Shown here: positions 6,278 through 11,124 of the stretch, piece by piece
Numbering within the stretch: position 1 is the first letter of the stretch
How the letters are laid out: each line of letters starts with the position of its first letter
NCBI GenBank assembly: GCA_021850835.1
Contig: JAJZKS010000032.1
Location: forward strand, 1-11,124
From: Thermoplasmata archaeon
GTDB taxonomy: Archaea > Thermoplasmatota > Thermoplasmata > Thermoplasmatales > Thermoplasmataceae
Direction of reading: 5' to 3'
Length of the DNA stretch: 11,124 bases
Position numbers and translations under genes: made by a program
Notes under the pieces: model-generated
Databases searched by the model: none
The model's input: the letters and a program-made list of their open reading frames with translations, nothing else
Told to the model about the DNA's origin: nothing

Positions 6278-7294
6278 CTAGAGCCAGCCACGTTTCTTGA
6301 AGAGCACCATCAACACGGAAGCAAGCGCAACCATGCCCGCGACAAGAGCCCAAAAACCTACAAATGATCCAGAGCCTGGCTGAGTGAAGCCTGCTGTAAA
6401 ATTCATTCCATAGAAGCCAGTAAGGAAAGTCAAAGGGAGGAAGATGGTCGCCACAATGGTCAGGAGCCTGAGAATATTGTCAGTGAATGCTGCTCTCATG
6501 GTAAAGTAGAGATCCCGCACATCCCCAGTTCTTAGGGTGTATGAATCCACTGTTTCTATTAGTTGGAATGTATGGTCGTAAACGTCTCTGAAAGCAGGCA
6601 TAAGGTCCACCGAAAGAAACTTGACTGAACCTCTCTCGGCAAGGGAAACCACATCACGGTGCTGTGAAAGCATTATCCTGAGCTCACTCATTTCCCTTCT
6701 TGCCTTGGATATCAGCGCAAGCAGCCCCTTTACGTCTGAAATGTCACTTGCTTTCAGGGAATCAAAATCAAGGACTTCGCTTCTCATGGAAACGAGCCAG
6801 TTCTCAATTTCAGAGAGAACTGTGTAGAATGAATCCACTGAAAAATCATAGATTGTGTGGAAGACAACAGAATTGAGCAAGGACTCTTTCTTCAGGGTCT
6901 TTGCCCGGTTCTTCAGGGAATCCAGTGAGTGGTTCACTATTGTAGAACTGTCCTTATGAAACGTCACGATGTTCTTTTCAAAAAGTACCAGGAAGATTTC
7001 CTCAACGGAATATTCAAAATTGCCGCCGCTGGATTTGGCAACTCCTTTGGATACTGAAAAAATATAGTTCTGGTAATCTTCTGTCTTGATCCTCTGTTTT
7101 CCAGTGCCGATATCCTCTAGAGTCAATGGATCAAGTGTGAAAAATTCCCCGATGGCCTTTATGGACTCTGCGTCAAAATCCTGCACATCAAGCCAGTAAG
7201 ATTCCTGGGCTGACAGGGCCTTCAAATCTTCAATGCTGGTTAAATCCCGACTTGAAAGTTCCTTGCGGGAAATGCTATAAAGAACAGCACGCAT
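6278..7294 (-). CDS. corA: CorA-type divalent metal ion channel
   Basis: A 338-residue CorA/MIT superfamily protein. It has a long soluble alpha/beta N-terminal domain, an extended helical stalk (about 150-270, rich in Lys, Arg, Glu and Asp), then two C-terminal transmembrane helices (about 274-295 and 311-332). The diagnostic YGMN motif is at 295-298 immediately after TM1, and the protein ends in a basic KKRGWL tail. CorA proteins form pentameric channels carrying Mg2+ and, in some members, Co2+, Ni2+ or Zn2+. Ion choice cannot be decided here; the loop after GMN (FTAGFTQPGSGS) lacks the common MPE-like acidic motif. ATG 7294 has a TTAATGTA element 23-30 nt upstream, suggesting a leaderless start. 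It is divergent from the zinc-ribbon/ABC operon across about 100 AT-rich bases. Confidence 0.93.
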   Translation of the reverse strand: MRAVLYSISRKELSSRDLTSIEDLKALSAQESYWLDVQDFDAESIKAIGEFFTLDPLTLEDIGTGKQRIKTEDYQNYIFSVSKGVAKSSGGNFEYSVEEIFLVLFEKNIVTFHKDSSTIVNHSLDSLKNRAKTLKKESLLNSVVFHTIYDFSVDSFYTVLSEIENWLVSMRSEVLDFDSLKASDISDVKGLLALISKARREMSELRIMLSQHRDVVSLAERGSVKFLSVDLMPAFRDVYDHTFQLIETVDSYTLRTGDVRDLYFTMRAAFTDNILRLLTIVATIFLPLTFLTGFYGMNFTAGFTQPGSGSFVGFWALVAGMVALASVLMVLFKKRGWL

Positions 7295-7365
7295 TATTTT
7301 GGAATCTGCATTATCCTACATTAAGATTCCCGCACATAGAAATAAATTTTTTTGGTGAAGATCAA

Positions 7366-7375
7366 ATTATTTAAC
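7366..7375 (+). promoter_or_regulatory. Probable TATA box of the zinc ribbon-ABC operon
   Basis: TTATTTAA (7367-7374) would place initiation near 7395, just upstream of ATG 7402 and slightly downstream of the alternative GTG at 7393. This favours ATG with a leader of a few bases. Confidence 0.45.
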
Positions 7376-7401
7376 TAGATATTAATGGAAATGTGATTTC
7401 C

Positions 7402-7671
7402 ATGGTTAAATATCTATCATGCCCCAACTGTGGGTTTGTATTCAAGGCCCCGCTAATGGATATGAAATTCTCTCACCTTGGATGGACGATCCCGGGGACT
7501 GGCGTGGTAAGGTGCCCACAATGCAAGGAGGAAAAGATGAGAAGGCACTATAAAAAGGCCCAAGAGTCTGACCTGGCTAAAAATAGTGCCACAAATGCTG
7601 ATGAGACAACTGAGACAAAACCGGCTTCAGAACCGGACCTCATAGAAGATTCAAAGTACGAGGATGAGTGA
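7402..7671 (+). CDS. Small zinc-ribbon protein
   Basis: An 89-residue protein with a CPNC (Cys7/Cys10) and CPQC (Cys38/Cys41) pair, a four-cysteine zinc ribbon with a 27-residue spacer containing FKAPLMDMKF and LGWTIPGTG. After about residue 45 it has a charged, low-complexity, acidic tail rich in Thr, Ala, Glu and Asp. I do not recognise a specific function; zinc ribbons of this kind often mediate protein or nucleic-acid contacts. GTG at 7393 would add three residues. I chose ATG 7402 because the protein then begins MVKYLSCPNCG and because of the TATA spacing. Its TGA stop directly abuts the TTG start of the ABC ATPase gene, so translation of the two is probably coupled and the ribbon protein may work with the transporter. 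Confidence 0.85.
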   Translation: MVKYLSCPNCGFVFKAPLMDMKFSHLGWTIPGTGVVRCPQCKEEKMRRHYKKAQESDLAKNSATNADETTETKPASEPDLIEDSKYEDE

Positions 7672-8607
7672 TTGATCAAGGTGTCCGGGCTTACCCGGGT
7701 ATACGGCAACACCGTCGGGGTAGAAGATTTAAATTTTGAAATACACGAGGCCGAAATTTTTGCATTGCTTGGTCCCAATGGATCAGGAAAGACCACTACA
7801 CTGAGATTGATGACGGGAATGATTTCACCCACAAACGGGTTCGTTTCTGTAGATGACATAAGAACTGACCAGATGCAGAGACTTCCTGACATTCACAGGA
7901 AAATCGGGATTTTGCCTGAAGTCCCTGGGCATTATGAAAACCTCACTGCTTACAGGAATCTCCAGTTTTACGGCCGAATGTATGGCATGAACGATCGTGC
8001 CATTGAATCTAGGATTAAGGATTTGATGGTTGAATTCGAACTCTGGGACAAAAAGGAAGCTCCAGTAGCCACCTTCTCAAAGGGAATGAAACAGAAGCTG
8101 GCAATATTGCGGACAGTCATACATGACCCGAAGTATGTTTTCCTTGATGAGCCCCTGTCAGGGTTGGACCCTGAATCATCCAAATTTGTCAGGGATTATA
8201 TGAAAAGCCTGAAGGAAAGCGGCAAGACCGTTATCCTTTCAACACATGACCTTGATGACGCAGACAAGCTAAGTGACCGTGTCGCGGTGGTTAGGAACCG
8301 CCTTCTTGCCATAGATTCCCCCAGTGCCCTTAAGGCGCAGGCTTTCAAGAGGACTATTGTATTCCATCTCGAAAGCCTCCAGGGGCTTGACATTAAAGAG
8401 ATTGAGGCAATGACCTTCGTAAATTCCGCTAAAATTTCCAAGGAGTCACTTGTAATGGAAGTGGATTCTCCGGAACAGAACAACCCTGACATAACTGCCT
8501 ATCTTGTTGGAAAGGGTTTCAGGATACAGTTCATCGGAGAAATCCGTCGCTCTCTTGAAGATGTCTATCTTTCTATAGTGGAGAAATCCCGGGAGGGAAA
8601 ACTTTGA
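7672..8607 (+). CDS. ABC transporter ATP-binding protein (ABC-2 type exporter, CcmA/NatA-like)
   Basis: A 311-residue ATPase with one ABC domain. Walker A is GPNGSGKT at 34-41, the Q-loop region GILPEVPG at 79-86 carries Glu83 where many family members have Gln, the signature is FSKGMKQKL at 135-143, Walker B is YVFLDEP at 155-161 with Glu160 as catalytic base, the D-loop is SGLDP, and the switch is His192. About 90 residues after the ABC core form the C-terminal extension typical of NatA/CcmA-type ATPases paired with ABC-2 permeases. The start is TTG at 7672, immediately after the zinc-ribbon stop and preceded by GAGG at 7660-7663. It overlaps the permease gene by 4 nt. The substrate is unknown; export of a lipid, drug, polysaccharide or ion is possible. 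Confidence 0.92.
   Translation: MIKVSGLTRVYGNTVGVEDLNFEIHEAEIFALLGPNGSGKTTTLRLMTGMISPTNGFVSVDDIRTDQMQRLPDIHRKIGILPEVPGHYENLTAYRNLQFYGRMYGMNDRAIESRIKDLMVEFELWDKKEAPVATFSKGMKQKLAILRTVIHDPKYVFLDEPLSGLDPESSKFVRDYMKSLKESGKTVILSTHDLDDADKLSDRVAVVRNRLLAIDSPSALKAQAFKRTIVFHLESLQGLDIKEIEAMTFVNSAKISKESLVMEVDSPEQNNPDITAYLVGKGFRIQFIGEIRRSLEDVYLSIVEKSREGKL
8591..8597 (+). promoter_or_regulatory. Ribosome binding site of the ABC permease gene
   Basis: GGGAGGG lies inside the end of the ATPase gene, 6 nt before TTG 8604. It supports the TTG start and the TTGA stop/start overlap, and implies coupled translation. Confidence 0.65.
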
Positions 8608-9329
8608 ATTTCAATCTTGTAAGGGAAATGATGCGCAAAGACTTGCAGGAAGTTAGAAAAAACGGGTACGTATTCTTTTCCCTTCTGCTCCTCCCGATAA
8701 TGCTTGTTGTAATTAGCGTGATTGATTCCTTTGCTGTTGCCCTTTCCACTGGAGGGAGTTCGAGCCCACTGCTTTCCACTTTCTCTACAATCATGGTCTT
8801 CATTCCTGCAATAGTCACTTCCCTGATCGGATCTACCAGCGTGATACTCGAGAAGAACAACCACAGCCTAGAACCGCTTCTTGCAACTCCTATCACAGAT
8901 TCGGAACTGTTTGCAGGGAAAGCTCTTGCCCCTCTTTCAATTGGAGTTTTGCTCTCCTGGATTGCTTTCACACTTTATATTGCAATTATGGATGCACTGA
9001 CATATGGACGTCTGGGATACTTATTGTTCCCAACAGATTTGACACTGGTTCAGATGTTCTTCCTAGCCCCAGTTACTGGTATGCTTGGCACTTTTCTCAC
9101 TCTTCTCGTCTCTTCGAAGATGAAGGATGTAAGGGCAGCGCAGCAAGTCTCCGCCCTTGTTGTCCTCCCGCTTCTATTGCTTGTGTTTCTTCCGATTATA
9201 GCGTCCGGGTCTGACCTTATTATCAATTTGGGTGCAGGTGTTGGATTCCTGGCCGCAGCCATAGTCATATTTTTCATCAGCGTTAAAGCGTTCAGAAGGG
9301 AGAGCATACTCATTTCCTGGGGCAAATAA
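8604..9329 (+). CDS. ABC-2 type transporter permease
   Basis: A 241-residue integral membrane protein with six predicted helices (about 22-43, 58-80, 107-130, 148-168, 180-200 and 206-227). The segment ILEKNNHSLEPLLATPITDSELFAGK matches the cytoplasmic coupling region of ABC-2 permeases (the usual (R)EKERGTLE.LLATP pattern). It should dimerise and assemble with the upstream ATPase to form an exporter. The TTG start overlaps the ATPase TGA by 4 nt (TTGA) and is preceded by a strong GGGAGGG site. It is the last gene of the operon; a perfect 16-bp palindrome and a T-tract follow the stop by 12 nt and 36 nt. The evidence field gives one coupling motif only in part: key residues are Glu83, Lys84, Leu89, Glu90, Leu92-Pro96 and Gly105-Lys106. 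Confidence 0.88.
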   Translation: MNFNLVREMMRKDLQEVRKNGYVFFSLLLLPIMLVVISVIDSFAVALSTGGSSSPLLSTFSTIMVFIPAIVTSLIGSTSVILEKNNHSLEPLLATPITDSELFAGKALAPLSIGVLLSWIAFTLYIAIMDALTYGRLGYLLFPTDLTLVQMFFLAPVTGMLGTFLTLLVSSKMKDVRAAQQVSALVVLPLLLLVFLPIIASGSDLIINLGAGVGFLAAAIVIFFISVKAFRRESILISWGK

Positions 9330-9341
9330 ATATTTTCGTAA

Positions 9342-9371
9342 TGCCAAATATTTGGCAAGACCCTATTTTTT
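9342..9371 (+). terminator. Palindrome plus T-tract after the ABC operon
   Basis: TGCCAAATATTTGGCA (9342-9357) is a perfect palindrome; T6 follows at 9366-9371. It lies 12 nt after the permease stop. Archaeal termination mainly needs the T-tract, so the palindrome may be an additional 3' structure or a protein binding site. Confidence 0.45.
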
Positions 9372-9382
9372 CTAAGGCGCAG

Positions 9383-9441
9383 AAGAGAAATGGAGCTTAG
9401 GTACAGACTTGATGTTCTGGCGCCCTTATACCATTTCTCTT
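9383..9441. repeat. 11-bp inverted repeat with 37-nt spacer
   Basis: AAGAGAAATGG (9383-9393) is exactly complementary to CCATTTCTCTT (9431-9441). A second potential stem, AAGGCGC (9374-9380) with GCGCCCTT (9420-9427, one bulged C), crosses it in pseudoknot order. Together they could form a structured RNA on either strand, or be mutually exclusive. Confidence 0.4.
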
Positions 9442-9506
9442 ATATTCATGGTTACAATAGGTGGTCTGCTTGAGAAAGTCCAAATTATCTAGGGTTGGAT
9501 GGGCAA

Positions 9507-9522
9507 TTTACAAGTTTGTAAA
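9507..9522. repeat. Short inverted repeat TTTACAA-GT-TTGTAAA
   Basis: Two 7-bp arms separated by 2 bp give a symmetric site of operator-like size. No gene start is nearby, so a regulatory role is unsupported. Confidence 0.3.
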
Positions 9523-9572
9523 CAGGTTCCCCGGGAAACATTAGGTTCCAATATTTATGGTAGGCCAACACT

Positions 9573-9609
9573 GCCTGCTTGCTTTTCCCATGGTAAGCTT
9601 AAGGCAGGC
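9573..9609. repeat. Imperfect hairpin in the gene-free gap
   Basis: GCCTGC (9573-9578) pairs with GCAGGC (9604-9609), with an inner GCTT/AAGC stem (9581-9584 with 9595-9598). CTTTT follows on the plus strand, so it might act as a terminator or as part of a small RNA. Confidence 0.3.
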
Positions 9610-9666
9610 TCTTTTAGGCGTAAATAGGGCTTATTTTATTAGTTATCCATGAAGTATTATAGTGTG

Positions 9667-9687
9667 AGCAGGGATTTTGTCCCTGCT
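9667..9687 (-). terminator. Perfect 8-bp hairpin just after the exported-protein gene
   Basis: AGCAGGGA-TTTTG-TCCCTGCT is a GC-rich stem-loop lying 10 nt after the TAA of the minus-strand gene at 9697. No strong T-tract follows on the minus strand, so it may be a 3'-end stabilising structure more than an intrinsic terminator. Confidence 0.45.
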
Positions 9688-9696
9688 GTTTAATTA

Positions 9697-10692
9697 TTAC
9701 TTCTTTGGATCCCTCAAGAAACTTGAGAAAACTAGCCCGTTGAATATTAGCAACAGAACGAAGGCAATGCTGACCCCCAATGTGGCACCTGAAGCAGAAC
9801 CAAAACCAAAAAGGTAGGTAAACCCAGAGGTGCTACCAATATCCTGTACTGAACTTAGCGGTAGGCCAAGGGCGGCATCTGCAATCATGGCCAGAGACAT
9901 TATGAATGAGCCGATGGCGAGAAATATTCTGAAAGACTTCTGCGAGGGGCCCTTTAAAGCGAGGGTGCCCATGAGTGCAATAATGTCCAATGCTATGAAC
10001 ACCAGCAATATTATCCAGTGAGTGTAGCCTGAACTTCGAAGGACATTGTCTGCAGCCGCAAGGTAAATCGCAGAAGCGACTGCGATGCCAAAGGAAGAAT
10101 ATCCTAGCATCTGGCTCCGCTTCCTAATTGCAAGAGGAATAAATGCAGCCAGGAGGAAAAGCACAAAGATGCCTGACCCCACATACACCTGATCAGTTAA
10201 TTTCGATGTGGAAGTTGTAGTTGTTGTCTTGCTTGGAGGTGTGGAAGAAGAATAACCTGTCACATGAACCGTAAGTGCAGCAGAGGAAGAGGATGGGTCA
10301 TCACCAGAGGCTGAGAATGAAATAGTATAGGTGCCATTCTTTACCGTATTGGCCACACTTATAGTTGCAGTCCCGGAGAAAGTGGGATCACCGCTTGAAT
10401 CGCTGAATGCTGTTGAAAAGCCACTAGGTTCACTGGCCGATATGGACGTTCCCCAAGTGGTTCCCGAGCTCAATTTAACTGTGTAAGAGACTTTTCCTGA
10501 GCTCCCTGATGTAATGGAAAGGGAACTCGCGCCGAGGTTTATCGTGGACGTGCCATCGGAGTTCGTCACAAGATTTGCATTTGTCACTTTCTTTAATGGG
10601 AAATGTGCGGTACCAGCCACATTAACCGCCGAAATTCCGAGCAATATTATCAGCATTAAGGTTAATAAAAAAAATATTTTAGAAGCAGCCAT
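9697..10692 (-). CDS. Exported Ser/Thr-rich protein with five C-terminal transmembrane helices
   Basis: A 331-residue protein of unknown function. A signal-peptide or anchor segment occupies about 4-28. Residues about 45-147 form a Ser/Thr/Gly-rich beta-strand domain with an Ig-like or adhesin-like pattern, ending SAALTVHVTG. A low-complexity linker follows (148-165, TPPSKTTTTTSTSK), suitable for glycosylation. Then come five hydrophobic helices (about 171-189, 199-217, 226-247, 255-277 and 302-325) and a basic DPKK end. The beta domain should face outside the cell with the helices as a membrane module; an extracellular sensor/adhesin anchored by a multi-helix domain is one reading, but no family is recognised. 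ATG 10692 has a CTAAATAC box centred 24.5 bases upstream, so the mRNA is probably leaderless. It is monocistronic, with a hairpin right after the stop. Confidence 0.82.
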   Translation of the reverse strand: MAASKIFFLLTLMLIILLGISAVNVAGTAHFPLKKVTNANLVTNSDGTSTINLGASSLSITSGSSGKVSYTVKLSSGTTWGTSISASEPSGFSTAFSDSSGDPTFSGTATISVANTVKNGTYTISFSASGDDPSSSSAALTVHVTGYSSSTPPSKTTTTTSTSKLTDQVYVGSGIFVLFLLAAFIPLAIRKRSQMLGYSSFGIAVASAIYLAAADNVLRSSGYTHWIILLVFIALDIIALMGTLALKGPSQKSFRIFLAIGSFIMSLAMIADAALGLPLSSVQDIGSTSGFTYLFGFGSASGATLGVSIAFVLLLIFNGLVFSSFLRDPKK

Positions 10693-10712
10693 TAAATAGT
10701 AGTATGAAACCA

Positions 10713-10720
10713 GTATTTAG
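10713..10720 (-). promoter_or_regulatory. TATA box of the exported-protein gene
   Basis: The minus strand reads CTAAATAC, centred at 10716.5, 24.5 bases from the A of ATG 10692. The spacing equals that of the other leaderless genes in the window. Confidence 0.6.
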
Positions 10721-10792
10721 CTTTTATTAAATTGAAACTATTTTAAGAATTCAGAATATTGGGCATATTTGAAACAGCCTAGTGAATATTGC

Positions 10793-10800
10793 TTTAAATA
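10793..10800 (+). promoter_or_regulatory. Unassigned consensus TATA box
   Basis: TTTAAATA is an exact match to the archaeal consensus TTTAWATA. On the plus strand it predicts a transcript starting near 10821 with no convincing open reading frame. On the minus strand it could be a distal promoter for the exported-protein gene. Confidence 0.35.
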
Positions 10801-10979
10801 GAAATAGCTTGCACTTTGCCTGGAAGGTGTTTTTACAACGAAACGTGCGCCTTAGAAAATGCCGAATAAAACGTATTAGATAAAACAATATTTCTTGACT
10901 TGAATTGGCTTATACCCCCAGTGCCCATTAAAGTCATTCACGCCTGGCCGAGGGATCGTTTTCTATGGCCCTTCAAAGG

Positions 10980-10984
10980 AAAAA
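10980..10984 (-). terminator. T-tract downstream of tRNA-Ala
   Basis: The minus strand has T5 (ATTTTTCC context) 15 nt after the tRNA 3' end, a simple archaeal-type termination signal. Confidence 0.4.
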
Positions 10985-10999
10985 TCAATGAAACTAATA

Positions 11000-11071
11000 T
11001 GGACCGGTGGGGATTTGAACCCCAGGCCTCTTCCATGCCAAGGAAGCGATCTACCTCTGATCTACCGGCCC
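11000..11071 (-). tRNA. tRNA-Ala (anticodon GGC)
   Basis: A complete 72-nt cloverleaf on the minus strand. The acceptor GGGCCGG pairs with CCGGTCC and contains the G3:U70 pair that marks alanine tRNAs. The D stem is GATC/GATC with loop AGAGGTA; the anticodon stem CTTCC/GGAAG encloses loop TTGGCAT, giving anticodon GGC, which reads GCC and GCU. The variable loop is AGGCC, the T stem TGGGG/CCCCA with loop TTCAAAT, and the discriminator is A. CCA is not encoded, as is common in archaea, so it must be added enzymatically. There is no intron. A plus-strand reading frame overlapping it is spurious. Confidence 0.97.
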
Positions 11072-11114
11072 TTTGCTTTATGGGCAAAAGTGCAAGCCCT
11101 GTATTGTAGGTAAT

Positions 11115-11124
11115 CCTATAAATA
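11115..11124 (-). promoter_or_regulatory. TATA box of tRNA-Ala
   Basis: The minus strand reads TATTTATAGG at the window edge, 44-53 nt upstream of the mature tRNA 5' end. Initiation about 25 nt downstream would give a short 5' leader removed by RNase P. The flanking B-recognition element lies outside the window. Confidence 0.5.

Larger units (their letters stand above)
9330..9696. other. Gene-free, structure-rich gap of 367 bp
   Basis: No convincing gene is visible. The interval holds a perfect 16-bp palindrome with a T-tract, an 11-bp inverted repeat, a 7-bp inverted repeat, an imperfect hairpin and, at the far end, an 8-bp hairpin. One plus-strand frame (9376-9624) is open for 83 codons except for a single TAG at 9490-9492. 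Within it ATG 9412 starts a 26-residue peptide with a hydrophobic centre (SLIFMVTIGGLL). This could be a decayed gene, a microprotein or chance. I recognise no tRNA, SRP RNA or RNase P RNA here. Confidence 0.5.
10693..10999. other. Gap of 307 bp between the exported-protein gene and the tRNA
   Basis: AT-rich interval. It holds the promoter of the exported-protein gene (10713-10720), an unassigned strong TATA box (10793-10800) and the T-tract after the tRNA (10980-10984). Only very short reading frames follow the unassigned box, such as a 17-codon frame from TTG 10816 and an 18-codon basic one from GTG 10827. I see no gene I can support. Confidence 0.5.

Noticed and set aside
8565..8971. Minus-strand reading frames opposite the ABC permease
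   Set aside because: They are low-quality polar translations lying opposite a protein with clear ABC-2 features and operon context.
9472..9481. GAGAAAGTCC resembling the conserved GAGGAAAGTCC core of RNase P RNA
   Set aside because: The partner conserved segments (ACAGAA/GCTTA region and P4 3' strand) are not found within a suitable distance, so the match is probably chance.
9330..9696. Possible insertion-sequence remnant suggested by several inverted repeats
   Set aside because: No transposase similarity, no matching terminal repeats at the ends of the gap and no target duplication could be seen.
10900..11109. Plus-strand reading frame of 69 codons
   Set aside because: It runs antisense across the tRNA-Ala gene, which is fully supported by its cloverleaf; the peptide has no recognisable features.
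1..11124. CRISPR array or defence island
   Set aside because: No regularly spaced direct repeats and no nuclease, helicase, methyltransferase or toxin-antitoxin genes are visible in any part of the window.

Overview
The window looks like a chromosomal segment of a euryarchaeon of the Thermoplasmata/Thermoplasmatales type. The evidence is an archaeal initiation factor aIF5B end, a CCA-less tRNA-Ala, archaeal TATA boxes placed for leaderless genes, heavy use of AGA/AGG and ATA codons, frequent TTG starts, and the gene families present. This assignment is by recognition, not by database search. The content is mostly housekeeping, metabolism and membrane transport. I see no CRISPR array, integrase, insertion sequence or obvious defence cassette.

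Layout. 1-352 (+): 3' end of infB (aIF5B), which overlaps tail to tail by a few bases with a minus-strand operon of speD (S-adenosylmethionine decarboxylase family) followed by a divergent CaCA-type cation exchanger. Upstream of speD, on the same strand, lies a winged-helix regulator. It is divergent from lipB (octanoyltransferase), and both appear to use one shared, symmetric TATA box. lipB overlaps by 45 bp the 3' end of a minus-strand 1-pyrroline-5-carboxylate dehydrogenase. Behind that on the minus strand come an SDR oxidoreductase, a small two-helix membrane protein and a CorA-type divalent-metal channel. From 7402 the plus strand carries a compact operon of a zinc-ribbon protein, an ABC ATPase and an ABC-2 permease. 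After a 367-bp gene-free, structure-rich gap comes a minus-strand gene for an exported Ser/Thr-rich protein with five C-terminal membrane helices. The window ends with a 307-bp gap and a minus-strand tRNA-Ala(GGC).

How the parts relate. Most units are independent. Real operons are speD-exchanger (4-nt gap) and zinc ribbon-ABC ATPase-permease (0-nt gap, then a 4-nt TTGA stop/start overlap). Several monocistronic genes have a TATA-like octamer whose centre lies exactly 24.5 bases from the A of the ATG (regulator, lipB, SDR, exported protein). This points to leaderless transcripts and corrects the regulator start to an internal ATG.

The observations most worth following are the shared bidirectional promoter, the loss of canonical ion ligands in the exchanger linked to speD, competing start sites at the speD 5' end, and the structured gene-free segment at 9330-9696. 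None of these by itself proves a new system.
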